A DNA stretch of 64,000 bases from Ananas comosus (GCF_001540865.1 NC_033627.1:444432-508431); one strand, 5' to 3'. Shown: positions 1-12,246, numbered from the stretch's first letter. Translations and numbers: made by a program. Notes: generated by a model not told the origin, from the sequence alone.

Positions 1-497
1 GAATGAACAAGCTCAACCAAAATAAACCACCAGGGAGATCACCGGCATGTTTGTTAACATGACGGCAAGTTCCATCTGTACAGTAAAACTCGATTTAGTG
101 CATGAAAAGTGCGAAGTCGCGAGATCACATCGTATGTGAACTCGCCGTCCCGTGAGGCTGTCTCATGCAGACTACAGGTCTGGGCTCCACGAAAGTCGGA
201 GTTTGACGTTACCTCCAAATAATCTTGAGTTATGCAAACTCACGAATGACTTGCCGGACTTCAGTGTAAACGAAACCCAAGCCCATATCCTATTTGTCAT
301 ATTTGATCCAATGCTGACCGGGCCCAATTGACACATTGAGCCCATGACCAGGAGGTTGCTGGGCTCATTGTATTCAACAGCCAAAAAAGGCCCATCGCCA
401 ACTCAAAATTAGGTCTGGGCCTAACTAGGCCTACTACAATCTCAGCCCATACCGGCCTTCCACTATGAATTTAAATAAGCAGGTTTCAGCAAAATTT

Positions 498-804
498 TAA
501 GTGCCTGTCGGCACGGGCCGTATTCACCATGCTAATAAGATACTGACACGATACAGACTCTATACCGATGGCACAGCTCAAAACCCTCTATTCTTTAAAT
601 TAGTAAGTAATTTCCTCAATAAAGTTCAAAAAATATGATAAAAAGATATAATAAATAGTTATAATATTTTGTTGCTAAAGTAAATAAATATTTCATGCTA
701 TTATGCGTTGGCACACAATAATTTTTTTGACCGGCACGTATCGGCACGGCTCGGCACGCACCATGCAGGCAAATTTCCGGCACGACCCCATACCACGACA
801 CTTA
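498..804. mobile_element. Putative small non-autonomous TIR element (MITE)
   Basis: The left end reads TTAA-GTGCCTGTCGGCACGG and the right end, reverse complemented, reads TTAA-GTGTCGTGGTATGGG, so the two ends share an imperfect inverted repeat. Both are rich in CGGCACG motifs and enclose an AT-rich core with no coding potential. TTAA or a 3-bp TAA could be the target duplication. The superfamily cannot be decided from one copy. Confidence 0.4.
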
Positions 805-1147
805 AATCTTTGGCTTTCAGGATAAGATTTCTTCGCATTACATTATTTCAGCAAGGCAAAGATTCGTAAACCCAAATTTACATTATTATGATTGGAAAAC
901 AAAACACTTGATGATAACTACCTGATTACATATCGGAACACTTAATACAAGTGAAACGAGACGCGAAATCAAGAAGCAGAAGCAAGATCACATCAGAATT
1001 TGCTTCGACTCTTAAATGCGAGAGATATAACAAACTACATTCGTATAAACATTAAACAAAACAGAAGGGTATATATCATGTTGTAGTTCAAAAAACGAAA
1101 TGGCTTTTCTTCTGTTATACGCGCTTTTCAGGCCAGAATTTTGTAAC

Positions 1148-1181
1148 TTAATCCAACCTCCGCAGCAGGTATTGGACCTCC
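1148..1181 (-). repeat. Copy of the chorismate mutase C-terminal coding tail in its own 3'UTR
   Basis: About 30 bases here match the end of the chorismate mutase coding region (1204-1236) at roughly 26 positions, 56 bp downstream in gene orientation. On the minus strand the copy still reads V-Q-Y-L-L-R-R-L-D followed by TAA, the same final residues and stop as the real last exon. Confidence 0.75.
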
Positions 1182-1203
1182 CAGGCCAGCATATAATATA
1201 GCT

Positions 1204-4200
1204 TTAGTCCAACCTCCTAAGCAGGTATTGGACTTGAACTTCCTTGGTGAGCGGCATGATCCAGTCATCATAGAGCTCAGCAACTAATGTTGGCTTGATC
1301 TTGTACACTGGTGGGTTTCCGTTTCCGTCGCCACCAATAGTCACCTCTTGTCCAAAGATTTTGGCCTTTGTTTCTACCCTGCGTGTGATTGCTCTCTCCA
1401 CAGACTCGTATGTTAGCAAGCGCATTAGCTGATCACCATCCTGAAAAATATGCACAATATAAGAGTTTAGGGGGAAAGAAAAAACCGGAACAATTACAAC
1501 GCCAATTAAGGCAAACAAAACACTTACCTGTGCTCTAATTGCAGGTTCGTAGGAATCAGGAGATTCTTGAAACTTCGCCTCCGCCACAAATTTACCATAG
1601 TGGATTCTTTTCGAGAGAGCCTGCACGGTGAAAATCAAGTGAATAACAAGACTAAGAAATATTAGATGAATAGATTTAAGCATACAGGCCAAATTAGTTC
1701 GACAAATTGCAGACTAAATTTGCAAGAATCTAGAAATGAAAACTTTCTTCTTCCATATAAATTTTGGATTAATACCTGCAAACAGATTGTGTCACAAACG
1801 GCACTTGATCCACAATTACCATCATTTCCTTCTCTTACTAATCTTGGGAGAAGGTTACCGAAATACATTTTCCATATCATCCTGTTTATGTTGATGGAAT
1901 CAGCAATGGGATGCAGAACCTTCACATACCAACAAAGGAAAAGCTACTTCAGAATAATGAGAACTTCTCATAAATCAACAAGAATGATAATGGTCAAGCA
2001 AAAAGACAAAAAAAATAATAAAAAAAAAGAAGTGCAATTTGCCATAGGATAGATTAGTTGGAACTTGGCCATAGCAAGCCAAAATTCTAGCGGAGTCTTA
2101 TTTATTGTTTTTTTTTTTCCCTTAAGGTCAAAAATAGTAGGCTTCAGTGATGTAAGGCCAAAGTAAGACAAAATTGTTAGCCGATTTTCAAAGAGGCAGT
2201 ATGAATTGGAGGTGTCAAAATACAATTATAAGGGGAAGGAAAGGGTGAAAAGAAAAGAAAAGAAAAAAAAACGCACAAAAGCAAAATGCGAGCTAACAAA
2301 TTTCTGAGGAAAGATGCCATGGGAAGCTTCCAAAGATGATTAATTATAACATTTTCACATGGAAACTGGGGTCAAAGTGTTGTCCTCATATTCTTCCGTA
2401 TATAATGGTTATTCAGGTTTTGACTTCAAATTCACGACATCAATGCAATTAACTAGCGACGACGTCATGCAATGACGTAAATGTGCAATTCATAGATTTG
2501 ACTATCAACTTTCCTCTGATTCTGGAAAGCAGGTGTTCAGCAAAAGCTTCTGGCTGGAGAGAGAAGCCTAAATCGGCTTCTGGAAAACCAGAAGTACAAG
2601 CTGCAGTTTGAATTTTCTGCGTCTAGATTCAACAGGAAGCCAAAAGCTATTACGGCTTCTTCCAACACAGGTACTCAAACAGCACTTCAAAAGCTACAGC
2701 CATGTAAAAATGGTCCTCATCTATGCCTTGCTGGCAAAGAATGCTACATTACTTGTGGAACTGCACTAAAACCATGCAGAGGCGAAAGCTGTACTTATCG
2801 GCTTCCAAACACAGTGGTCTTTTGGCAAAAAAAAAGAAAAGAGAAAAAAGAAAAAAGCATTTCTACATATTTTTTGTTTGACAAAAATATAAGACCAAAT
2901 AATATTTTGTTGTTTTAAACTTTTTGAGCCTGCCTTTTGGAATTGTAGTATTCAAAGAATTTAGACTAGCCATTAACTCTTTTCATAATGAAATTGAAAC
3001 CTTGCAAAACAAGCTGACCAAAATACAACTTGTAATGAAACAAAAATTCATGATTAAATTCATAAACCCATATGAAGGACTAAAACTGCTAGTAAACTGA
3101 GTTCTGTTTGTTGACAGCAAAAGGAGAAGTCAAATTCCCTGGTGCTTCCATCCCATAACACCAAAAAACCAAGAAAATTGTAAAAAGCATATCTTAGCAC
3201 CTTCAAAATGTGATACTTTTATCCATTTACCTTTGGATACTGCATAGGTGGCAGCATGGGCTCAGGCAAATCTTCTGGAAAGAAAGGATGCTCATCCGGG
3301 CTCTTGTATCTCCCGACCTTCAAAAGAAAGCGAGCAATAGGTTAAAAAACATAAAGCATAGAATCCACAAGCTGTCATTTTAAAAAAAAAAAAAAAAAAC
3401 AATTCTTATGCTCTCTTTCATCTCCACTCACCTGTGCATGTAGCTTTTCAGTCTCTCTAACCATGAATTCAACTAGAGAGCCTTCAAATCCATCCATGTC
3501 GAAAGCATTGCTATCGTAAGTGTCGGCATTATAACAATATTGGGCCCTCTCCAAAAGGCTGAATATTATGCTATCTTCTTGACGAATTAACGAGTGTCTG
3601 ATGCTGTCAAGAGTCAAGATCTCACTTTGATCGATTCGCTTTTTCTCCAGCCTATTGATGGAAAAAGAAAATACGCCCTCAGAAGATAGCAACATCAAAA
3701 ATTAATGCATATAATGCAAAAAAAAATAAAAAAAAATCCTTATAACAAGAAAAAGGGCGATAATTGCAATCATAGCTAACTGGCCATGGACATTATTAGC
3801 TTCAAATGGACGAGGATCTAAACAAACAGGAATTGTCTTCAATAGTAATCAGTTTATCGAGAGGCTAAAATTGCCAATAGTTTCACTTCACCGCTGTTCT
3901 TATTATGTCCAAGAACACATGGAATTAGCTAATAGCATGAACAAAAGTAAAACATCTTACGTTCACGACAGTAATGGAATTCTACTAAAGTCAATGTTCT
4001 GTGACTTTGCAACAATCTCAATGAATTCGGTATCTGAATACTCCCGTTGACAGCGTAGACAGGAATGAGGCTTTCTTTTTCTTTGGTTGCAGAAGCAAAT
4101 AAATAAGTATAACAAAGAATACCTAAAAATCAAAATTTGAAGATTCCTTGGAAACAAAAAGGTGTTCCTCTCTTTTGGTATTAGAGCAAAACAAGAGCAA

Positions 4201-4931
4201 AACAAGAGTAAGAGATCCGCAACACATAACTTACAAAGTTCACAGATACGCAGAAACATTCACACCCACCCATAAATTTGAACAATAGATGAATTACTCA
4301 CAAATTCGAGCCATGGACTTTTTTTTTTTTTCCTTTTTCCCAATAATTTGTTGTTTCTACTAACTAGATCATCAAGACCTAACTTCTACTACAATAGTTG
4401 ACTTCTTACGTCAACCAAGGAAAAAAAAAAAAAAAGTTTCATCAACTACTACAGCTCTTTATTCTTTTCTAAATCAATTGGATCTCAAGATGTAGAATAT
4501 ACAAATCCAAAAATATTAAACTCTTATGCCACAGAAACACATCTAATTCATCAAACATCACTAACTACACCACAACAGACCAAATTTGAGCAATCAAAGC
4601 AAAAAATGAATACGAAAACCCAAATTCATCAACTACCCAAGAGTTTAATATTCAAAAAGGCACCTTTTGATCTAAATAGGCAAAACCCAGACGCAGGGCC
4701 AATAAAAATCGGATCTCTTCCACAATACCTTGGCGAGTACGATACGGAGCATCGGATTGAATGGAGCTTCGCGTTGTGGAGAAGGTATCCATTGTTGCTC
4801 GTGGGTCTTCGCGTGCTCGGGAGGGAGAAGGGGATCCGAACGGGCATTTTGGGCCCATAGAGGCGAGGAGAAGAGGAAGAGGAAGAGGAAGAGGACCAAC
4901 AAGGAGAGGGCTTCAAGAGCTTAAGCTCCAT
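1204..4931 (-). CDS. Chorismate mutase, plastid-type (CM1-like), 327 aa
   Basis: Converts chorismate to prephenate, the committed step towards phenylalanine and tyrosine in the plastid. Six exons (minus strand): 4729-4931, 3432-3651, 3231-3317, 1776-1919, 1528-1620, 1204-1440. All have GT/AG borders and join in phase into 327 residues. Exon 1 encodes a Ser/Arg-rich leader of about 67 residues with a nine-serine run, consistent with a chloroplast transit peptide and unlike cytosolic CM2. The body is the AroQ-type all-helical mutase: [16 protein letters not shown], then [19 protein letters not shown], then [15 protein letters not shown] with the Arg/Lys active-site pair, then [18 protein letters not shown] with the Thr/Glu pair. 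Plant plastid isoforms are generally activated by Trp and inhibited by Phe/Tyr; that is family knowledge, not visible here. Arabidopsis CM1 is about 340 aa. A downstream in-frame Met (MPVRIP) could be an alternative start. Confidence 0.95.
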
Positions 4932-4993
4932 TAGAGATGCGCCTGGGGGAGAGAAATTTGGGTGCTTTTAAAAACTGCGCCTTTGGGAGGGGG

Positions 4994-5004
4994 ATTTATA
5001 AAGG
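4994..5004 (-). promoter_or_regulatory. Probable TATA box of the chorismate mutase gene
   Basis: The minus strand reads CTTTATAAATCC about 65 bases upstream of the chosen ATG. This would place a start site near 4970 and leave a short 5'UTR of about 40 bases. Confidence 0.5.
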
Positions 5005-6786
5005 TGGAAAGGGGGAGAGGGGGGAGGGAGCACCGAAACGGGGAAAAAGGAGGCGGGGGTTAGGTGGAGCCTCAACTTCGCTTGAGAGGAAGGTCCATGT
5101 CGCAAGTCGCCAATAAAACAATAAAATTTTTATGGACCTGGTCTAAATGAATTCTTCCTAGACCAGGATAATTGTTACCTAACACCTGTAGAATAACTTT
5201 ACTTAAGAGAAAACGTGGTAGATACAGTTTACTTACTTATATATATGAATGGAGAGTTTTGAGATGTACGAATCAAAAAAAATTTGAAAGTGTCCATCGT
5301 GCAAGAATTATCATAGTTGATAAAATTTATAATAAAAGAATGGCGAAGATTAATAGCAATATATCTGGTGGACCAGTTGGAAAACCTCAATATATTTTAG
5401 GAAAGTGTATTGTTGGTTCATGGTTAGGTTGTTCTGCGTCCAATGAACTTGGAGCGACCAAAAAAATTTCTTCGTGGTTAGGTTTAAATTGTGTCCTGGG
5501 GCTTGAAGTTTAGAGGCCTCCAACGTGAACTGGATGATTCGTGACAAATTAAGCATTAATTCATGACATCATGTGAATATATATGCATATATAAAATAAT
5601 TCACCCTATGAATTGTGCCTAGAAATGGACACGATCATGTATGGTAGTGTTCTACGTACCCACGAATAGTTTAATTACAAAATTATAAAATTGATAGATT
5701 GTGTGATTCAGTTTGAAAACTTTTAGAATAATTATAATATTTGTCTTATTTTTAAAATAGATAAGCCCTAATATAATATTCTCCTATTTAAAAGTTCTTT
5801 GTTTCTATATTGTTTGGAGAGCTTCTAATTTTTAGTTTATTATTAATTTTTTTACATACCTAAAGTGGAAATTTTGTTTTACCCCAAAACTATAAGATTT
5901 TAGAAAATGCATAATGTATTATGATACTATATTTCGGATATTCAAAGTTTCAAACAGCTATTTTTATTAAAAAAATTATTCATTTAACCAAAAGATTTTA
6001 ATTTTTTCATTACAATACATTTTTATATAGTTCCTAATTAATACGCCTCCATAATTCACCACCAAAAAAAAAAAAAAAAACAGAGAGAGAGAGAGAGAGG
6101 GAGAGATCGGGTGGTTGCCCGTTGCGTTCGCAGGTACAAAAAATTATTAGTGTTAAATATGTTGCACATGCAACAAATGATCGTATATAATCTATTCTCC
6201 TCTAAAACTTACTGATTTATTATGTTTTAAATGTGATGCTATGTTATCATTCAATATAGGGGCATATTAGTACTCTGCAAAAACAAAACGTACACGAAAT
6301 CCGTTTTGCAGTTGAAAGAACTAGAATAATTTACTTTTCAAAGAGATATATATAAAATGTCTCCTATATATCAAGAAAATGAAAACACACTTTTTATCCA
6401 AATTAAGTATATAATAAGTTTCATATTTAGTCGACAAAGGTGTAAAAGAAGAAAAAGGCTACAAAGCCTACAATAGTTTGGGAATGATAGTTAATGGTGA
6501 GCTATATGTTTAATTAGTAACAACATATGAATTAAGGGAGAAATATGATGAGACGATAATTTCAAACTTGTGATAAGAATAGTTTACTTTGCTCGTTTTT
6601 TTTTTTTTTTTTGAGAAATTGATTGTGTCGGAGTAATTAGGTGAGAGCAATGTCGGCAGAAATGGTCATAAATATGCAAACACTATGAAAGAAATAAAAA
6701 AGAATAGACATAAAAAAAATTGTTGCAGTTTATACCAAATGGTCGATGTTCTATTTCTTTGTATTGCATTGTACGCTATTTACAAA

Positions 6787-6894
6787 GTCAAAAATTTTGT
6801 GTATAAACTTAAAATTACAATCATTGATGAATTGTACACTGTCAAAATTTGTGTGTAGAAACTTAAAATTACAATCAGTGATGAATTGTACGCA
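6787..6894. repeat. Imperfect 54-bp tandem duplication
   Basis: Two adjacent units, 6787-6840 and 6841-6894, both contain ACTTAAAATTACAATCA and end in TGATGAATTGTAC. They differ at only a few positions. Confidence 0.75.
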
Positions 6895-8974
6895 AATAGA
6901 TTTTTTATACTGAAAAAGTGCATCTTTTGCACCATTATTTTTTTTTTCCTCTCTCTCTGAGTGGAAAAAGTTGGATGTGAAAGTACGTAAAACTACCCAG
7001 AACTCGTGTGAACAACCAAACTGCATAGCTTTTAATTTCGATCGAGGATTCTTTTTGAAAGAATTTTCAATTTTCCATCACCAAAAACTTTTCTTTGCAG
7101 GAGATAGAAGTCCCAGACATGTGAACATGTGTAAAGACTTAAGATGCCTAAGAAGTGCTCAATCGATCCTTTATAAAGTTTTAGATTCTAAATCAGTGTT
7201 ATTTGGTAATTGGGACTTGCAGAGATTCACATCTAGCCTTTTGTTTCGAACTTGAAGATGGGCCCATCTTGATTATTACAAACATTAATTATACATGTAT
7301 GGAGGTCTTGTTCTTGTATCGTTGTGTAGCATTAGTCATGCTTTGAAAAGTAGATTGATTGAGATCCCCCGATGGTAAAACTTTTCTACCAGCTTAGCTA
7401 TCAATGTGTCCGCTTGACTAAGTTAGAGTTATGCGAGTGTGGTATAAAAGTTTTAATTTGCAGCTTTTTATACCGGGCTTATGCTGTGTTAAAGAATAAT
7501 ATTTTAATATTTTATATTTAATGTTCTTTTTCTTGCATTTATATTACCGACTTTACGATTGTTGCCGATCGAAATATTATGTCATTCAAAGAATTAATCT
7601 AATGTAACTACAAAAAAAGCACTAAATCCAATAAAAAAAAATACAGCTTTTTAGTATAGTGATTATTGAATTTACCATCACTTAAAGTTATCACAGTATC
7701 ACACTGCACCAATAAGTGACTATTACAGGTTAAAAATGTAGAGAAAAAGAATCTGCAAACGAATCTTCAATGTTTGAGTGCTCAAAAGCCTCAAAATCTC
7801 TATTGTTAGATTCCTACTTTATACTGCACATTGACTCCGGAGAGAGTGGGCAAAATGCGTTATATAAATTACGGATATAAATATTTAATTTCCACACCAT
7901 CGAAATATGAAAATATATATATATATTTTTATCAGATATGTGCATATATATTGTTGATAATGATTTACGATTCAGATGGAGTGATATCCAGTGGTGGAGT
8001 AAGGTGTGCTTTTAGAGGTGCAGTAAAAGTTTTTTTTTTTTTTTTTTTTTATATCAAATGGACCAACTAACTAACCTGCTTGGAAATAGTTTGGTCCAAA
8101 TGCAAATTTTGAGAGTTTACATATGCATACTCTGATCCTACATGCAACTATTAACTTCAAGATTTGTGTACCTGTAACTAGTAGCTTAATTATCTAATTC
8201 AGATTCAAATTATTACGATCCAATCTGCAAATTTTAGAACCCGGTAAAGTTTCTTAGGTAAAAATCGAGGACTAGTTCTAACAAAACTATTCTGTGTCTG
8301 AAAAGTATATGTAGGAGTACTTAAGATGGTGTTAGTTTAGCTCGAACGACTTTTCTCCCGCTAACAATCGTAAATGAAATAAATCATTCACTTTCTTATA
8401 ATCAGAGACAACCTTCTCAGGAATTTAAAACCTTTCTCTCAGTTTCTTCTTGTCTCCTAATTGAACTTGTACTCCCCAACTTGCTGAAGTAAGAAATTTA
8501 TGTTGACATAGAGCGTTTTGAAGTAGCAATTTAATGCTTTTGTACTCATACCTTTGCAGGACTTGGAATTTTTCTCATAAAAAGAGAGAGAAAAAATTAA
8601 GAAATTATCTTCACTAGGATTTGAATATTTTCATATACCAGAATCGTCTTCATTTTGCATAAAACGATTGAATAGATAGAAGCCAAATCACGCCACTTCC
8701 GCAACTAGATATACGATGATTTTTATGTAGTAAACTTGTAGAACATGGAAAATATAATTAGCCCTACATGGAAAATATACGCGCCGAGACGAATCACTTT
8801 GTGACTTGCTTGTATCCATCCTTGAAACGTTATCTAAATTTAAGTTATCAATCAAATAAAAAATATTCAAAGATTATTCTGATATTTAGTTTCTGTTTAT
8901 ATATAGTGAGTATTAAGTAAACCATGTGATTTGAATGATCGAACAATAATGAAAGAGTCAATGAATCAAAATTT

Positions 8975-9118
8975 GAGAGATAGGTTAGCACGCTACCCGT
9001 TTCATTTATTTCATTTTGAAATAAACTTAGTTGGAAATGTGAATTAACTAGGATTCGAACTTGGGTCTCGGATACCAACCACCAAGTCCTTTGCCATTTG
9101 CTCTAGGAACGGTCGGTC
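8975..9118 (-). mobile_element. tRNA-derived SINE copy (family S)
   Basis: On the minus strand this reads from CTAGAGCAAATGGCAAAGG (A-box-like) through GTTCGAATCC (B-box) to GATTCACATTTCC, then GAAATAAATGAAACGGGTAG and CTATCTCTC. It matches the other copies at 18075, 40836, 56498 and 58399. Confidence 0.7.
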
Positions 9119-9462
9119 CGTAGAATGTATATATTTAATAGAATGTATATATTTGGAGGGAGTATTACGATATTTTCAATCTTTTGAAGGATGCCGGTGA
9201 AATTAACCCAATAACTTTAATACAAATGAGCTAGGAGGTTGTTAAGATTATTCCAAAACCATTTTTTAGTCATATTGATCTTTTGCTTGAATATTCCAAA
9301 CGATATTAATTTTAATTCTTTATATTTATCATTCGATAGCACAAATCCTCATTCGTATAAGTAAACTGTTAAATTTATTTCTAGCTCAATTTTTCGTTTT
9401 AATTCAAGGTACTGTATTTTGATTGAGTCTCTAGAAGCACCAAACCTACCAACCCATATCCC

Positions 9463-9497
<35 letters not shown>

Positions 9498-10443
9498 CAC
9501 ACACACATGGTGGAACAAGGTTCATAAATTGATTGCAGGGGAGGCTTCTAGAGAATCCGAAGTTGGACTTGCATAATAGACAACGGTAGCAGGTGACGTA
9601 CATCGCACTGCCAACATCGTGATCGACGTGTCGGCATCCGGAGACTAAAAGAACAAGAACACAATTTGGCATGGCTGCTGAAGTACATACAATTCATCAT
9701 CGTAAAAGCGATTAACTAGGAGGTTATTTTTGGAAATTGTTGTCTACGACAATTAAGAGTTAAATTTTTTGTAGGATTCCAGGAGTCTAGGTTTGAGCCA
9801 GACAGGTAGGAAAGCAGATTTGAGACGAATTTTTAAAAATTTGAGTATGAGCTCAACTATCGAAACTAAAATCTACATATGAGCCCAAACTTATCGGGTC
9901 CTGACAATCTTTAATCAAAATCAATTCCACGATAAAACTGAAGTTCTCAAAATACGAATTCAAAAGCAATCATTTCTCTTTACCAAACTTAAAATATATC
10001 ATATATTCAAATCTAAATTTCAGAGTATAAATTTAATTTTTTATATATTATTTTAGTATAAAATCGATTCGGCTTTGGTTCCGGTTCGGATTTCGGTTCA
10101 GATTGGATATAGATAAAAATTATATCTAAATTTGAATCTGTCATGTTTTTATTTTTTTATACTCGTAATCGAAATCAATTTTGTTAATCATCTATTAAAT
10201 CTATTCATTTAAAGATCAAATTTGGATAAAATTTTGGATATCCATATCAGTCGATGTTCCTACGAAGTTAGATTCGGGTCGGGTCTAGACTCTAGAGACC
10301 CTCCAAACCAAATTTAAAACTTTTGAATCCTGCGTTGTTTTCTCCTCCCTCTCTCAGTGTCTCTGTCTTTTCCCTCGCCGCGCAAACTCTGAAGTGGCGC
10401 AAGCCCCAAATCCCCTTTTGTGAACGACGCGGAGAGGCCTCTA

Positions 10444-12246
10444 ATGCTCGCGCCCACCACGCGTGCGCCGCGATGGACCTCCCAGCGTAGGGTCCTCGAG
10501 CTCCACCTCTCGGAGCTCCACAAGTGCGGCGACCTCGACCGCCTCAAGCAAATCCAAGCGCAAGTGTACAAGTCCCACCTCCACCGCGACCCCTTCGTCG
10601 TCCCCAAACTCGTCTCCGCCTACTCCCTCTGCGGCCGCCTCCCCGGCGCGCTCTCCGCCTTCCACCAGGTCCCCAGCCCCAACACCCTCCTCTACAACAC
10701 CCTCATCCGCGCCTGCGCCCACGGCTCCCGTTCCCGCTCCCTCGCCTTCGACGCGTTCTTCGACATGCGGCGGAGCGAGGTGTTTCCCGATAATTTCACG
10801 TATCCATTTCTCCTAAAGGCTTGTTTGGGCCCCTCCGCGCTTTCCCAGGTCGAGATGGTACATGCCCACGTCGTGAAGTTGGGATTTTTATGCGATATCT
10901 TCGTGCCCAACGCGCTCATTGATGCCTACTCGAAGAATGGGGGTTTGGGTCTTGTGGCGGCCAAGAAGATGTTTGATGGAATGCCAGAGAGAGATACCGT
11001 GTCGTGGAATACTGTGATTGCTGGATTGGTTAGAGCCGGGGACGTGAAAGAGGCACGTCAAATGTTTGATCGAATGCCTGAGAGGGATACAGTCACTTGG
11101 AATACGCTGTTAGATGCTCATGCCAAAGCAGGTGAAATGGACGAAGCGTTTGAGCTGTTCGAGAGAATGCCTGAGAGGAATGTGGTCTCTTGGTCCTCCG
11201 TGGTCTCCGGCTACTGCAAGAAGGGTGATATGGAGATGGCCCGCCTGTTGTTCGATAAAATGCCGACTAAAAACTTGGTCTCTTGGACCATAATGATTTC
11301 TGGGTATGCAGAGAAAGGGCTTGCAAAGGAGGCTCTTAGTTTGTTTGATCAAATGGAAAATTCTGGTTTGGAGCCTGACGTTGCTACTATTGTGAGCATA
11401 TTAGCTGCGTGCGCTGAGTCTGGTTTGCTCGCTCTGGGTAAAAGGATTACTAGTTATGTTGGTAGGAATAAGCTAATGCGTACTACTCATGTATGCAATT
11501 CACTGATTGATATGTATGCTAAATGTGGCTGTCTTGATATTGCGTGCGATTTGTTTGAAGGAATGGTCGAGAGGGATTTGGTGTCTTGGAATTCTATGCT
11601 TCAAGGATTTGCCATGCATGGTCATGGAGAGAAAGCACTGGACATTTTTTTTAGAATGAAGCGAGAAGGGATTAGACCCGATGGTGTGACATTCCTTGGT
11701 GTTTTATGTGCTTGCACACATGTGGGATTCATTGAAGAGGCTCGGAAATACTTTGCTAGTATGGAGAGGGATTATGGTATTGTTCCTCAGATAGAGCACT
11801 ACGGCTGCATGATTGACCTTCTTGGGCGTGGAGGGCTCCTGAAAGAAGCCTTTGACCTCACCAAAAGCATGCCTTGGGAGCCCAATGCTATTATTTGGGG
11901 CTCTCTTTTAGGTGCATGCAGAGTGCATAACAATGTCGAGTTTGCCGAAGAAGCAGTTAATGAGCTCATCAAAGTGGAGCCATCAGATGCTGGGAATTAT
12001 GCAATTTTGTCAAACATATATGCTGCCGCTGGGAGGTGGGATGGTATGTCTAAGGCGAGGGTTCAAATGAAGGGAACTGGCGCACAGAAACCAGCTGGGT
12101 CCAGTTGGATTGAGCTTGGTGATGTGGTCCATGAGTTTACTGTGGGCGACAGAACTCACCCTGAATCGGATAGAATCTTCATGATGCTTGATAGGATTGG
12201 AGAGCATCTTAAGAAAGCTGGATATTTTCCTAGGGCTTATTCATAA
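10444..12246 (+). CDS. PLS-class pentatricopeptide repeat protein, E subgroup, 600 aa
   Basis: Intronless gene typical of plant PPR proteins, which bind organellar RNA one base per repeat and act in editing, splicing or stabilisation in mitochondria or plastids. The track of 35-residue repeats is evident from recurrent motifs such as VSWNTVIAGLVRAGDVKEA, MPERDTVTWNTLLDAHAKAG, VSWTIMISGYAEKG and ALIDAYSKNGG. The C-terminus is an E domain with the beginning of E+ (GSSWIELGDVVHEFTVGDRTHP) and stops at GYFPRAYS, so there is no DYW deaminase. I chose the ATG at 10444; the frame opens 24 bases earlier only at a GTG. Sequence and length strongly resemble Arabidopsis At3g29230 as I remember it, also about 600 aa. 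GC content is extreme in the first 400 bases and then drops sharply. The N-terminus is Arg-rich, compatible with organelle targeting. Confidence 0.95.
   Translation: MLAPTTRAPRWTSQRRVLELHLSELHKCGDLDRLKQIQAQVYKSHLHRDPFVVPKLVSAYSLCGRLPGALSAFHQVPSPNTLLYNTLIRACAHGSRSRSLAFDAFFDMRRSEVFPDNFTYPFLLKACLGPSALSQVEMVHAHVVKLGFLCDIFVPNALIDAYSKNGGLGLVAAKKMFDGMPERDTVSWNTVIAGLVRAGDVKEARQMFDRMPERDTVTWNTLLDAHAKAGEMDEAFELFERMPERNVVSWSSVVSGYCKKGDMEMARLLFDKMPTKNLVSWTIMISGYAEKGLAKEALSLFDQMENSGLEPDVATIVSILAACAESGLLALGKRITSYVGRNKLMRTTHVCNSLIDMYAKCGCLDIACDLFEGMVERDLVSWNSMLQGFAMHGHGEKALDIFFRMKREGIRPDGVTFLGVLCACTHVGFIEEARKYFASMERDYGIVPQIEHYGCMIDLLGRGGLLKEAFDLTKSMPWEPNAIIWGSLLGACRVHNNVEFAEEAVNELIKVEPSDAGNYAILSNIYAAAGRWDGMSKARVQMKGTGAQKPAGSSWIELGDVVHEFTVGDRTHPESDRIFMMLDRIGEHLKKAGYFPRAYS

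Larger units (their letters stand above)
1..1203. other. Intergenic DNA and 3'UTR of chorismate mutase
   Basis: No gene is supported here. The short open frames lack recognisable domains and have no splice context. The right part, about 1050-1203, should be the 3'UTR of the minus-strand chorismate mutase gene and contains a copy of that gene's last codons. A small inverted-repeat element occupies about 498-804. Confidence 0.5.
5005..10443. other. Intergenic DNA, 5.4 kb, repeats only
   Basis: AT-rich spacer without a supportable gene. It holds a poly-A/(GA)n tract at 6064-6106, a 54-bp tandem duplication (6787-6894), poly-T runs near 6600 and 8030, a SINE copy (8975-9118) and a (TA)n/(CA)n tract at about 9463-9506. 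A TTGGAGGGAGTA motif near 9151-9165 resembles one end of a Stowaway-type MITE, but no partner end was found. Open frames of 60-113 codons show no domain and have no splice context. Confidence 0.6.

Noticed and set aside
5172..5513. 113-codon open frame in the spacer after chorismate mutase
   Set aside because: The frame does not start at ATG, has no domain, and is AT-rich with no splice or promoter context.
8975..9118. tRNA gene suggested by a good B-box
   Set aside because: The same sequence recurs in at least five places with a shared non-tRNA 3' part and A-rich tails, so it is a SINE.
10420..10443. Upstream extension of the PPR frame
   Set aside because: It opens at GTG, not ATG. The first ATG at 10444 gives a length equal to the remembered Arabidopsis homolog.
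10314..10793. Several long open frames on both strands overlapping the PPR 5' end
   Set aside because: They are produced by the very high GC content, encode Pro/Ser/Arg or Gly/Glu low-complexity strings, and conflict with the clear PPR frame.
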